Shown piece after piece: positions 44,454-51,748 of a DNA stretch of 64,000 bases; position 1 is the first letter of the stretch, and each line of letters begins with the position of its first letter. Source of the DNA: CAZCDS01 sp964497585 (GTDB lineage Bacteria > Desulfobacterota > Desulfomonilia > Desulfomonilales > Desulfomonilaceae). Below the pieces are notes generated by a model. That model saw only the letters and a program-made list of their open reading frames with translations. It was not told the DNA's origin and did no database searches. Position numbers and translations under genes: made by a program. The stretch is from positions 62,001-126,000 of the forward strand of contig CAZCDS010000006.1 in assembly GCA_964497585.1 (NCBI GenBank), in the 5' to 3' direction.

Positions 44454-44809
44454 GAGAAGAGGTAAGAATTCCCCGGGGAGGGCCNNNNNNNNNNAACGGA
44501 AAAAGCCGGGTCAGAAACTCGTAAAAAATCCCCGGGGTCGGGCTTTTTTCAAAAACGCCCCCCCCCGGACCCCTCCCCAAAAACTCTATGGTTTCGGGAC
44601 GGTAGCCCCCCTGCCTTCGTTGGGAATCGGCGGCGATCTCTCAGCATCCTACGAATCCACACGGAAGCAGGAGGCCGTTTATGCGCAGAAAAGTTGCTGC
44701 TGCAAACCCTGAGTCACAGCGATGCAGAACGCATACACAAACAACTATGCCTTGTACGGGGCAGCGGTTACGAAAACATCAAGCCTTCGTGTCGGAGATA
44801 GGAGGTGCC
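44454..44809. other. Assembly gap and spacer
   Basis: Ten N at 44485-44494 mark a scaffold join. The sequence just left (CCGGGTGAGA...CCCCGGGGAGGGCC) and just right (CCGGGTCAGA...CCCCGGGGTCGGGC) of the gap look like two readings of one sequence. A copy of the palindromic element follows. No gene is supported. Confidence 0.7.
44530..44608. repeat. Palindromic intergenic element, copy 3
   Basis: CCCCGGGGTCGGGCTTTTTT (from about 44530) leads into a degenerate stem AAAAACGCCC, a C-run, then CCGGACCCCTCCCCAAAAAC, TCTATGGTTTCGGGACGGTAG and CTTCGTT further on. It matches the 47.2 kb copy closely on its right half and follows the assembly gap. Confidence 0.65.
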
Positions 44810-46111
44810 GTGAGCACATCGTCTGACAAGGCACAACCCGAAGCCGTTATCCTCGCACGTCAGAGGGGATCGATCAGACTGGTCCTGCTCGTCGTCATCG
44901 TTGTTGCGGTCATTCTGGCGTTGTGGTTGCTGCCGCTCCGGCGGTACGTGATCGATGTTCTCACCTGGACGGAAGGACTCGGTCCCTGGGGACCGGTTGC
45001 CGTAGCTCTCTTCTACATTGTTGCGTGTGTTGCGTTCCTGCCGGGGTCGGTCATTACCCTGGGAGCGGGCGCCCTCTTCGGCGTCGGTGTCGGTGCGCTC
45101 ACCGTCTGGGTGGGATCCAACATCGGGGCCTGCGCGGCATTCCTGGTAGGCAGGACGCTCGCCCGTGACTGGGTTGCCAAAAAGGTTGCCGGTAATCGCA
45201 AATTCGCAGCCATAGACGGAGCCGCCGGGCGAGAGGGATTCAAGATCGTGCTCCTGCTGAGGCTCAGCCCGGTCTTTCCCTTCAATCTGCTCAATTACGC
45301 GCTGGGCCTGACCAACGTTCCTTTCCACAAGTATGCGCTCGCCACCCTTATCGGGATGGTTCCAGGGATTCTTCTCTACGTGTACATAGGCTCCGCGGCC
45401 CGTTCCCTGGCTGAAGTTGCCGCAGGAAACGTCCAAGGCGGAATCGCTTCCAAAGTATTCTTCCTGATCGGTCTGGTGGTGACCTTCGTGGTGGTCGCGC
45501 TGGTGACCCGTATCGCGCGCAGGAGCCTTGCCGCAGCAGAAGCTGAGCTTCAGGCCCAGGCAAAGCAGGGCGCCGATGAAACGCCGGCGACGTTTGATGA
45601 GGACATCGAGGTCCTGCCGGCGGATGAACACAACAGAGAGCTGGTCGCAAATACCCATCCGGCCGATTGGACCAATCCCGAACCTCTCGGCCGCTATAAT
45701 CTCGTGGTGATCGGAGCGGGGACCGCGGGTCTCGTCACCGCGGCCGGCGCGGCGGGACTCGGCGCGAAGGTGGCCCTGGTTGAGCGTCACCTGCTCGGCG
45801 GGGACTGCCTTAATGTGGGCTGCGTGCCCTCCAAATGTCTCATCCGCTCATCCCGTGTGGTCGGAGAAGTCACGCGCGCCGCGGATTATGGGGTCAAGAT
45901 CCCCGGCAGCGTCGAAGTCGATTTCCCTCGGGTCATGGAACGGATGAGACGCCTCCGGGCACGGATCAGCCACCATGACTCGGCTAGGCGCTTCCAGGAT
46001 CTGGGCGTTGACGTGTTCCTCGGTCGCGCACGGTTCACCGGACCTGATACGGTCGAGGTTGACGGCAAAACGCTTCGTTTCAAGAAGGCGGTGATCGCGA
46101 CCGGGGCCTGA
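44810..46111 (+). CDS. TVP38/DedA-type membrane domain fused to N-terminal half of a flavin disulfide reductase; ends at in-frame TGA
   Basis: 433 residues from GTG 44810 (AGGAGGT just upstream) to a TGA at 46109-46111. Residues 20-260 form a TVP38/TMEM64 membrane domain (GAGALFGVGVGALTVWVGSN, KIVLLLRLSPVFPFNLLNYA). After a linker, residues 300-433 are the FAD domain of a mercuric-reductase-like enzyme: VIGAGTAGLVTAAGAAGLG, and the redox disulfide Cys333-Cys338 in GGDCLNVGCVPSKC. The stop falls in the conserved ATGA-x-A..PGL strap, where relatives usually have Arg or Ser. The frame continues unbroken to 47113. It is a disrupted gene, a sequencing error or a readthrough case. Confidence 0.8.
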   Translation: MSTSSDKAQPEAVILARQRGSIRLVLLVVIVVAVILALWLLPLRRYVIDVLTWTEGLGPWGPVAVALFYIVACVAFLPGSVITLGAGALFGVGVGALTVWVGSNIGACAAFLVGRTLARDWVAKKVAGNRKFAAIDGAAGREGFKIVLLLRLSPVFPFNLLNYALGLTNVPFHKYALATLIGMVPGILLYVYIGSAARSLAEVAAGNVQGGIASKVFFLIGLVVTFVVVALVTRIARRSLAAAEAELQAQAKQGADETPATFDEDIEVLPADEHNRELVANTHPADWTNPEPLGRYNLVVIGAGTAGLVTAAGAAGLGAKVALVERHLLGGDCLNVGCVPSKCLIRSSRVVGEVTRAADYGVKIPGSVEVDFPRVMERMRRLRARISHHDSARRFQDLGVDVFLGRARFTGPDTVEVDGKTLRFKKAVIATGA

Positions 46112-46135
46112 GCGGTAAAGCCCGGACTCGAGGGA

Positions 46136-47113
46136 TTGGCCGACGCTGGTTTTCTCACCAACGAGACGGTTTTCTCGCTCACGGAACGGCCGGACCGACT
46201 CGCGGTCATCGGGGGCGGTCCCATCGGATGCGAGATGGCACAGGCATTCCAGCGATTGGGAAGCCAGGTAGTGCTCTTGCACAAAAACGACCATATCCTC
46301 GACCGCGAGGATTCCGATGCAGCGGAGATCGTCCAGAAAAGATTCATCGAGGAAGGGGTTCAACTGATCCTGAACGTGGAGCTCAAGCGTGTTGAAACCC
46401 GTAACGGTGAAAAGATCCTGCACTACTCCGCTGACGGGCAGGACGCGTCCATAGCCGTAGACGAGATACTCGTGGGCGCGGGCCGACAGCCCAATGTGGA
46501 GGGACTCGGTCTGGAGGTGGCCGGCGTCGAATACGATCCCCGGAAAGGGGTGGTCGTGAATGACTACCTGCAGACCACGAATCCCAGCATATACGGGGCG
46601 GGAGACATCTGCATGAACTACAAGTTCACGCACGCCGCGGACGCGGCCGCACGCATCGTCCTTCAGAACGCCCTGTTCAAGGGACGGAAGCGACTCAGCG
46701 CCCTGACCGTCCCCTGGTGCACGTACACCAACCCGGAAATCGCGCACGTCGGTCTCTATGAGAGGGATTGCGTGGAGCGGGGCATCGAGGTCGATACGTT
46801 CACCAGGCCGTTGGCCGATGTGGACCGAGCCGTTGCGGACGGCGAAGAGGAAGGTTTCGTCAAGATCCACGTGCAAAAGGGAAAGGACAAGATCCTCGGC
46901 GCTACCATCGTGGCGTCACACGCAGGAGATATGATCAGTGAAGTAACGCTCGCGATGGTCGGCAGGGTCGGGCTTGGCACGCTGGCAGGCGTGATCCACC
47001 CGTATCCCACCCAGGCGGAAGCCATCAAACAGGCGGCCGACGCGTACAACCGCACCCGTCTTACCCCGTTCTTGAAGAATCTCTTCACCAAATGGCTCGC
47101 ATGGACCCGATGA
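46136..47113 (+). CDS. C-terminal half of the same flavin disulfide reductase (NAD and dimer domains)
   Basis: In the same frame as the upstream part; codons 46112-46135 (AVKPGLEG) join the two. TTG 46136 is only a formal start, with no ribosome-binding site. The NAD domain has VIGGGPIGCEMAQAFQRLG; the dimerisation domain has TYTNPEIAHVGLYERD and the catalytic HPYPTQAEAI with the His-Pro pair. Nothing else is damaged. Read through, the whole protein would be about 767 residues with every expected motif of the membrane-linked mercuric reductase-like group. On its own this half would be inactive. Confidence 0.75.
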   Translation: MADAGFLTNETVFSLTERPDRLAVIGGGPIGCEMAQAFQRLGSQVVLLHKNDHILDREDSDAAEIVQKRFIEEGVQLILNVELKRVETRNGEKILHYSADGQDASIAVDEILVGAGRQPNVEGLGLEVAGVEYDPRKGVVVNDYLQTTNPSIYGAGDICMNYKFTHAADAAARIVLQNALFKGRKRLSALTVPWCTYTNPEIAHVGLYERDCVERGIEVDTFTRPLADVDRAVADGEEEGFVKIHVQKGKDKILGATIVASHAGDMISEVTLAMVGRVGLGTLAGVIHPYPTQAEAIKQAADAYNRTRLTPFLKNLFTKWLAWTR

Positions 47114-47158
47114 CCGGGGCGGGGAGACGGCGGGAGAGGATGAGGAAGACTGAATGCG

Positions 47159-47226
47159 GGGGGCCCTTTTTGCAAAAAGGGCCCCCGCACCCCCTGCAAA
47201 AACTCTATGGTTTCGGGTCGGTAGAC
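47159..47226. repeat. Palindromic intergenic element, copy 4 (best preserved)
   Basis: A perfect 28-base palindrome (47159-47186), GGGGGCCCTTTTTG and its complement, is followed by CACCCCCTGCAAAAACTC and TATGGTTTCGGGTCGGTAG to 47226. It sits 45 bases after the disulfide reductase stop and could terminate that transcript. Confidence 0.75.
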
Positions 47227-47516
47227 ACGGTGACTTCGTTATGGGCCAGCGCCGTCCGGTGAAGACGGTTTGCCGTGAGGCATCGGAAACCAGCGTGAAA
47301 GTACGTTCAAGGTTATACTGATAGACAAGAATTCTGTCTTATTGAGGGCGGAGTGTGTTTCAAACTCCTCCCTCCTTCAGCCTGCAAACGAGCGAAGCAA
47401 AGCGGAGCAGTTTGCCGAAAATATGGAGTTTTTTGCGGGAGGTGCGGAGGACGGTTTTTTGCCGAAAAAGGAGCCCTCCGCAATCTCTCCAGAACAAATC
47501 TGCCATAAGAAGGCTC
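47227..47516. other. Spacer before a small hypothetical gene
   Basis: 290 bases with two overlapping short reading frames from 47342 and 47355 that lack ribosome-binding sites. Nothing recognised. Confidence 0.35.
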
Positions 47517-47789
47517 ATGAAACTTCGAGAAATTTACAGGAGCCCACGCTACTACTCTGTTTGTGAATGCGATCGAACAGAAGGGCCGGTCTTGTATGTT
47601 CTCGCAGGCGGTATCCTCACGTATCCGATTGTGGTTGAACTTCTTCCGGATGAAGTTGCAGAGTTCGAATCCAAGGGGCACCTGGACAAGCTCGCCTATA
47701 AAGTGTGCCGGCACGAGTCACAATTTGAAGAGCGTATCCTGAGACCGTCGGCACCGGAAGAAACAATCGACTTCGTCGAGGCTCTCTGA
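47517..47789 (+). CDS. Small hypothetical protein
   Basis: 90 residues, not recognised. It begins MKLREIYRSPRYYSVCECD and has a hydrophobic strand-rich centre (PVLYVLAGGILTYPIVVELL) and an acidic, Glu-rich C-terminus ending EETIDFVEAL. The coding pattern (G/C-rich third positions, balanced composition) is better than in the surrounding spacer. GAAGG lies 3-4 bases before the ATG. A longer in-frame start at 47355 adds 54 residues with non-coding character. It borders the repeat-rich accessory region and has no clear partner. Confidence 0.5.
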   Translation: MKLREIYRSPRYYSVCECDRTEGPVLYVLAGGILTYPIVVELLPDEVAEFESKGHLDKLAYKVCRHESQFEERILRPSAPEETIDFVEAL

Positions 47790-47978
47790 CCGTCTTCCCC
47801 CACTGTGTTAGCAGCCCAACTTTCCGATACGGGTTTCAGCAAACCACGTGTAGCCATCGAGACCTGTTCGAACATAGTGGTTTCGCTGCGCCTCTGAGTC
47901 GCGGGGAGGGCGGAGCAGGACGAGTCTGACGACATTCACGTAAAGCCGACCCGATCATCCCCGTAATGAAGTCTCCCA

Positions 47979-48020
47979 AGCCGAGGGGCAGGTGAAAGTC
48001 AACGAAGTCATGGGCGTCCC
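47979..48020. repeat. Degenerate repeat, copy A
   Basis: AGCCGAGGGGCAGGTGAAAG followed by TCAACGAAGTCATGGGCGTCCC resembles the repeat at 55028, 57561 and 58702, especially the GTGAAAGTCAACG core and the GGGCGTCCC end. It is the most divergent copy. Confidence 0.45.
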
Positions 48021-48061
48021 TTAGGAGCGCGGCGGCGCATGTTGAAGGTCGGAGGCATAGG

Positions 48062-48277
48062 TTGCTCGCGGCCTCGCCGTTCCCCAAGGTGGCAGGCGAT
48101 TGGCGAGAATTCCTAAACAATGGGATAGGAGCAAACGACGTCGTGGTCGTGCGTCTCTACGAGCGAACCGGTAGACCCCTTCGGCGTAATGATGTTACAA
48201 CCCCGCTCCAAACCGGCCGTTTCAGAGTATTGCACCGACAGAAAGGCGCACCCAAACGAAACTCCGAAGGCAAATGA
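48062..48277 (+). pseudogene. Relic of the C-terminus of an IS200-like/REP-associated tyrosine transposase
   Basis: A 71-codon open stretch whose end reads GDWREFLNNGIG, then RLYERTGRPL and HRQKGAPKRNSEGK. IS200-like Y1/REP-associated transposases commonly end DWRxFLxxG...R.ERTGRPLG...GR.L...K.G.P.K, so this looks like the tail of such a gene with the catalytic HUH/Tyr part missing. Residues 16-71 align without gaps to the relic at 53190, with 29 of 56 identical by hand count. It lies just beyond the 3' end of the CBASS operon. The family call is by pattern memory. Confidence 0.6.
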
Positions 48278-48406
48278 ACGCGACTACCCGGAATTCCACC
48301 TCAGACCCTCACGCGATACGGTTATGGGGAATTATGCTACAATCTCCCACCCTTGAGCTTCGCGGGGCAGATTAAACACAGCAGGTTATTACTAATAAAA
48401 TCCCGA

Positions 48407-49477
48407 TTAGGAATAATTTGGTTTCACAAGCCGAAGTTCGTCGTCCCTGCAGCTGATCGCCCAAGTGTATTTGCCTTCTGCGCCATCGAACTGGTAGATA
48501 AGTATTTCAGGATAGGCGTTTGCCTGGTAGGCTGATCCCAGCCTGAATACGGTCGAGGCTTGAGCGGCTATGAAGAGGTGAATCCTTTCCACGTGATTGT
48601 ACTGGTGCAAGCTGCGTAGATTACGGATTACTTCGTTGACTTCATCCACCAATCGGTTCAGCTTCACCTCACTGCTCAGTGCATCTCTGCGGGGCCCTTC
48701 TCCTTTCAAACGAATCCATATCACTTTATCAGCAAGCTGGGACGGTATCTGCGATTCTGCAATCCCGATAGACAATGGCATGGCGATAGCCAATTCACTA
48801 GATACCGGTCCCTCGGGGTAAGTGACGTCAAATTGCTTCCCGTCGTCAAGATCGTCTAACATGTGCCATTTCTGCTCAAACCTGTCATAGTCCATTACTA
48901 CAACATTCTTTTGTGTTGAAAACCTTACGCCGGCAGCATATAGCAAGGGCACGTGTGCCAACCCGGCAAAGACCGTTACTCGGTCGCCAAGATTCGTAGA
49001 CAAATAGTTCTCAGCGAAGACTTTACCAGAGATTTCAATCTTATCGAGAGCTCTTTCAGTTGGCAGATCGTAAGTCACTACGACACTGCAAGTGACCTTC
49101 CGCCACCTCAGTTTTGAAGGCAGGTCTTCAATTGGCGCCTGATCATGCATTCCAGGTAATCCACGCAAATATAGGAACCATGCTGTGGGTAACTTCGAAA
49201 AGCCGACCAATCTCCAACCACCGAGAATCACCCCAATCGACACCAATAAAGCGCCAGAATAGGTTATCAGATCAGGTGCCGTGCTGACGTCAATCGAGAT
49301 TGGCACCCCCCCGAGACTGAATCCGATCGCCAATCTAATTAACCACGTGCCGGGGCCTATGATTCCTGCTCCCGAGACTACCAGTATGCCTGCAAACTTC
49401 AGCCAAGGGTCGGCATGCCTGTATTTAAGCCATTGATTCCAGACCTGCCATAAGAAACTGAAGATCTTCCCATACAT
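48407..49477 (-). CDS. cap14: CBASS effector: two-transmembrane SAVED-domain protein (Cap14-like)
   Basis: A 356-residue protein. Two membrane segments lie at about 25-52 and 69-93. The C-terminal part (about 190-355) fits SAVED: HIERIHLFIAAQAS-type strand (VERIHLFIAAQASTVFRLG), then PEILIYQFD and YTWAI. SAVED domains bind cyclic oligonucleotides made by a CD-NTase; in this type binding is thought to trigger the membrane part and stop growth. ATG 49477 shares one base with the cap3 stop (TGATG); a GTG one codon earlier overlaps by four. It is the last gene of the CBASS operon. Confidence 0.82.
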   Translation of the reverse strand: MYGKIFSFLWQVWNQWLKYRHADPWLKFAGILVVSGAGIIGPGTWLIRLAIGFSLGGVPISIDVSTAPDLITYSGALLVSIGVILGGWRLVGFSKLPTAWFLYLRGLPGMHDQAPIEDLPSKLRWRKVTCSVVVTYDLPTERALDKIEISGKVFAENYLSTNLGDRVTVFAGLAHVPLLYAAGVRFSTQKNVVVMDYDRFEQKWHMLDDLDDGKQFDVTYPEGPVSSELAIAMPLSIGIAESQIPSQLADKVIWIRLKGEGPRRDALSSEVKLNRLVDEVNEVIRNLRSLHQYNHVERIHLFIAAQASTVFRLGSAYQANAYPEILIYQFDGAEGKYTWAISCRDDELRLVKPNYS

Positions 49478-49968
49478 CACAAATCCTCATGACCATTTTC
49501 GAATGGTTCAAGTTCAACGAACTTGACAGCTCGATCTCCTTGCCATACCCGAAGTCGTCGTCTACCGACAATTAAGAAGACCAGACTATCCCCGACGTAA
49601 TCCCCATGAAAAAGAGTCTTTCTCCAGTCTTCCCAATCTATGTCTGAGGGGTGCGGAATTGACTGCGGATGCGTGTGCCAGAGACCCAGTAATGTGAGGG
49701 TCTTTTCAGAGTCTATCCATGACCTGTGGAGCATTCTGTTGTGATGGTTCGAACGATGGAAAAGACTGGCTAGTCTCCAATCCCGCCAAGAAGGTTCAGT
49801 AATCCGGTCCACGACAAGGTGCTCTGTCTCCAAGATATGGCGTCCAATCAGGAGCCCACCCGCCTCCCTCTGATGCTTCTTTGTTTGGCGAAAGGCAAAC
49901 AGCCTCTCGACAACTTCAGAGAGAATGATTAGTTTCTTGCCATTCCCCAACATGAATGATAGGCGCAT
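49477..49968 (-). CDS. cap3: CBASS JAB/JAMM isopeptidase Cap3
   Basis: A 163-residue metalloprotease of the MPN/JAB family. The JAMM set is complete: Glu35 in REAGGLLIG, His98 and His100 in LWHTHPQ, and Ser108 and Asp111 in PSDID, with the standard H-x-H-x7-S-x2-D spacing. Cap3 proteins remove the conjugate that Cap2 places on the CD-NTase. The ATG shares one base with the cap2 stop (TAATG), and its own stop overlaps cap14. Confidence 0.9.
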   Translation of the reverse strand: MRLSFMLGNGKKLIILSEVVERLFAFRQTKKHQREAGGLLIGRHILETEHLVVDRITEPSWRDWRLASLFHRSNHHNRMLHRSWIDSEKTLTLLGLWHTHPQSIPHPSDIDWEDWRKTLFHGDYVGDSLVFLIVGRRRLRVWQGDRAVKFVELEPFENGHEDL

Positions 49969-51746
49969 TAGTTAAGTCCGCCACACACAGGGCAATGCTT
50001 GTCCACAAAGGCGTTTCCCGGTATCGACGATTTGCCTGCGACGGCGCGATTGTACCACTCGCTAGTCCTAAGACCGGCGCTCATTGCTGGTCCGTCTTCA
50101 CCTACCCAGAATCGATAAGAACTCCCTATCCTTTTATGTAAGTGTTCCAGAGTAAGTTCAGTGGCGAGACTAGCCGTTTTTATCGCATCCAGCGCAGAGA
50201 ATGGGGTGAATGATCCACCACATCCTGTTAAATCTCTGGTCACTTTCTGATAAGGCTCAAGGAAGTCACATCTCCGATGAAGGCCAGACTCCTCGCGATT
50301 CAAAAGGCACTCTAAACATCCTTTGCCCGTGCCATCGACGAGCAGCGCATGCCCTCCAAGGCTGCAAGCCTCTAGCCAGCAATATACTACCGGAACGGGA
50401 CTTGAAGATGCAATGATGCGCCTATTCATGTCACGCATGCCGGTGAAGTCACCGGTGGCTTCTACTATGAGATCCGACTCATTCCAGCCCTCTGCCTCCA
50501 TCCAAATCTCTCTGGCCACTGATTTTGCAGCAACATCCACGTGTGGAAGGCGCCACTTAAGATGATTGGCCATGGCTTCGGCTTTTGGCTCTCCGATTGC
50601 GTTCCCGCCTAGCAGATGCCGATAGATGTTGTCCTCGCTCAATACTTCGTCATCCACTATGACCAGATGACCAATACCGCAGAGTGCGAGTTGTTCAGCG
50701 ACGCGTGACCCGACGGCGCCGCATCCGACCACTGCAATGGTTTTTTCAAGCAGAGAAGAGTCGGCTCCACCGCGTTGCAGGAGGTATGCTTCATCGTGTC
50801 TTTGGACGGACAGAGGAATCACTTTCCAAGCCTCGTCGTTCATGTCCGCACGAAACTCGTGTTCCGACCTGCCAGTGATGGCTACTCCAAACATAGCGGT
50901 GCCACCGGACGGTCTCGGCTGAGAAAACAGGAATAGCTCCTGTCGGCTTCTGCTAGAGCTTTTTTTCCGCTTCTTCCTTTTCTTCCTTGGATTTTCCTGC
51001 CTTTTCGCGGTCAAGGGGCTGTTGAGGGGATCTTCTATGACCGACAAGCCAGCACGCTTCATCAAGTCTCTTGCATATGTAGTCGTGAGTCCCGCGTCCA
51101 TGGGCGGTGGCAAGACGGCCTTTTGTAGAGGGATGTAGCAGGCATTTACGGACTGCAGGTTCCTAAATCTGGAATGAAATCCGTAACTTTCGCTTAAGTT
51201 CCCTTTGTAGAATGCTGTGGGGAGGTGCTTTTGCTTGGACGTGGGATCACACAGAGCCTTGATCTGCTCTTGCTGTGCTGAAGGCTTGAAGAAACAGCGT
51301 ACTGTCAGACAGTCTGGCAATGACCTCCAATATCCCTCGAACTCCTCGCAGAGATCGGTCAGATCTCCGGACAGGCTCGAACCAAGAGTCCGTATGGCAA
51401 GATCAATTGCCTGATGCAGGACCGCCTGAGGTTTTTGAACGTCAATAAACGAGCCGCCAGAGTCGGCATCATAACAAATCCGCCCGGAATGATTCACGTG
51501 ATTATGAAAGCCATGTTGTTGAGGGCTCGCCAAATAGATGTACGGTAGTCTTCTCGGAAACCGTGTTGGTTCACCTATTACAAGCTCGTATGTCAGTGTG
51601 GACACCCGGACATCGCACAGAAAAGCTTTGGTGAGGGGATGGAGCTCTTTGTTCATTCGCGCAGGCAGATTCTCAAGGTCGACCTGCTGAACGGAAGTAA
51701 TGTCGTCATGGCAACGTAGAGACGTTTCAAAATCAAATACGTCCAA
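49968..51746 (-). CDS. cap2: CBASS E1-E2 fusion ligase Cap2
   Basis: A 592-residue ubiquitin-ligase-like protein. The N-terminal E2-like domain has candidate catalytic Cys91 in HSGRICYDADSG. The E1 domain starts near residue 335 with ATP-binding IAVVGCGAVGSRVAEQL, then IVDDEVLSEDNIYRHLLGG; the candidate E1 Cys is Cys509 in TGCGGSFTPFSALD, and the end has HCPVCGG. Between the domains, residues 253-269 are strongly basic (PRKKRKKRKKSSSRSR). It joins the CD-NTase C-terminus to target proteins and so primes it. The start is TTG 51746, two bases after the CD-NTase stop; no ATG lies upstream of the E2 core. Confidence 0.88.
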   Translation of the reverse strand: MDVFDFETSLRCHDDITSVQQVDLENLPARMNKELHPLTKAFLCDVRVSTLTYELVIGEPTRFPRRLPYIYLASPQQHGFHNHVNHSGRICYDADSGGSFIDVQKPQAVLHQAIDLAIRTLGSSLSGDLTDLCEEFEGYWRSLPDCLTVRCFFKPSAQQEQIKALCDPTSKQKHLPTAFYKGNLSESYGFHSRFRNLQSVNACYIPLQKAVLPPPMDAGLTTTYARDLMKRAGLSVIEDPLNSPLTAKRQENPRKKRKKRKKSSSRSRQELFLFSQPRPSGGTAMFGVAITGRSEHEFRADMNDEAWKVIPLSVQRHDEAYLLQRGGADSSLLEKTIAVVGCGAVGSRVAEQLALCGIGHLVIVDDEVLSEDNIYRHLLGGNAIGEPKAEAMANHLKWRLPHVDVAAKSVAREIWMEAEGWNESDLIVEATGDFTGMRDMNRRIIASSSPVPVVYCWLEACSLGGHALLVDGTGKGCLECLLNREESGLHRRCDFLEPYQKVTRDLTGCGGSFTPFSALDAIKTASLATELTLEHLHKRIGSSYRFWVGEDGPAMSAGLRTSEWYNRAVAGKSSIPGNAFVDKHCPVCGGLN

Positions 51747-51748
51747 CT

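Larger units (their letters stand above)
47790..48406. other. Repeat-rich boundary left of the CBASS operon
   Basis: 617 bases with no intact gene. It contains a degenerate repeat at 47979-48020 and a transposase relic at 48062-48277. The sequence becomes AT-richer from about 48360, where the CBASS operon ends. No T-tract terminator for the minus-strand CBASS operon was recognised. Confidence 0.5.

Noticed and set aside
46109..46111. Selenocysteine at the in-frame TGA
   Set aside because: The position normally holds Arg or Ser rather than Cys, and the 40 bases after the TGA form only weak stems. A nonsense change or sequencing error is simpler.
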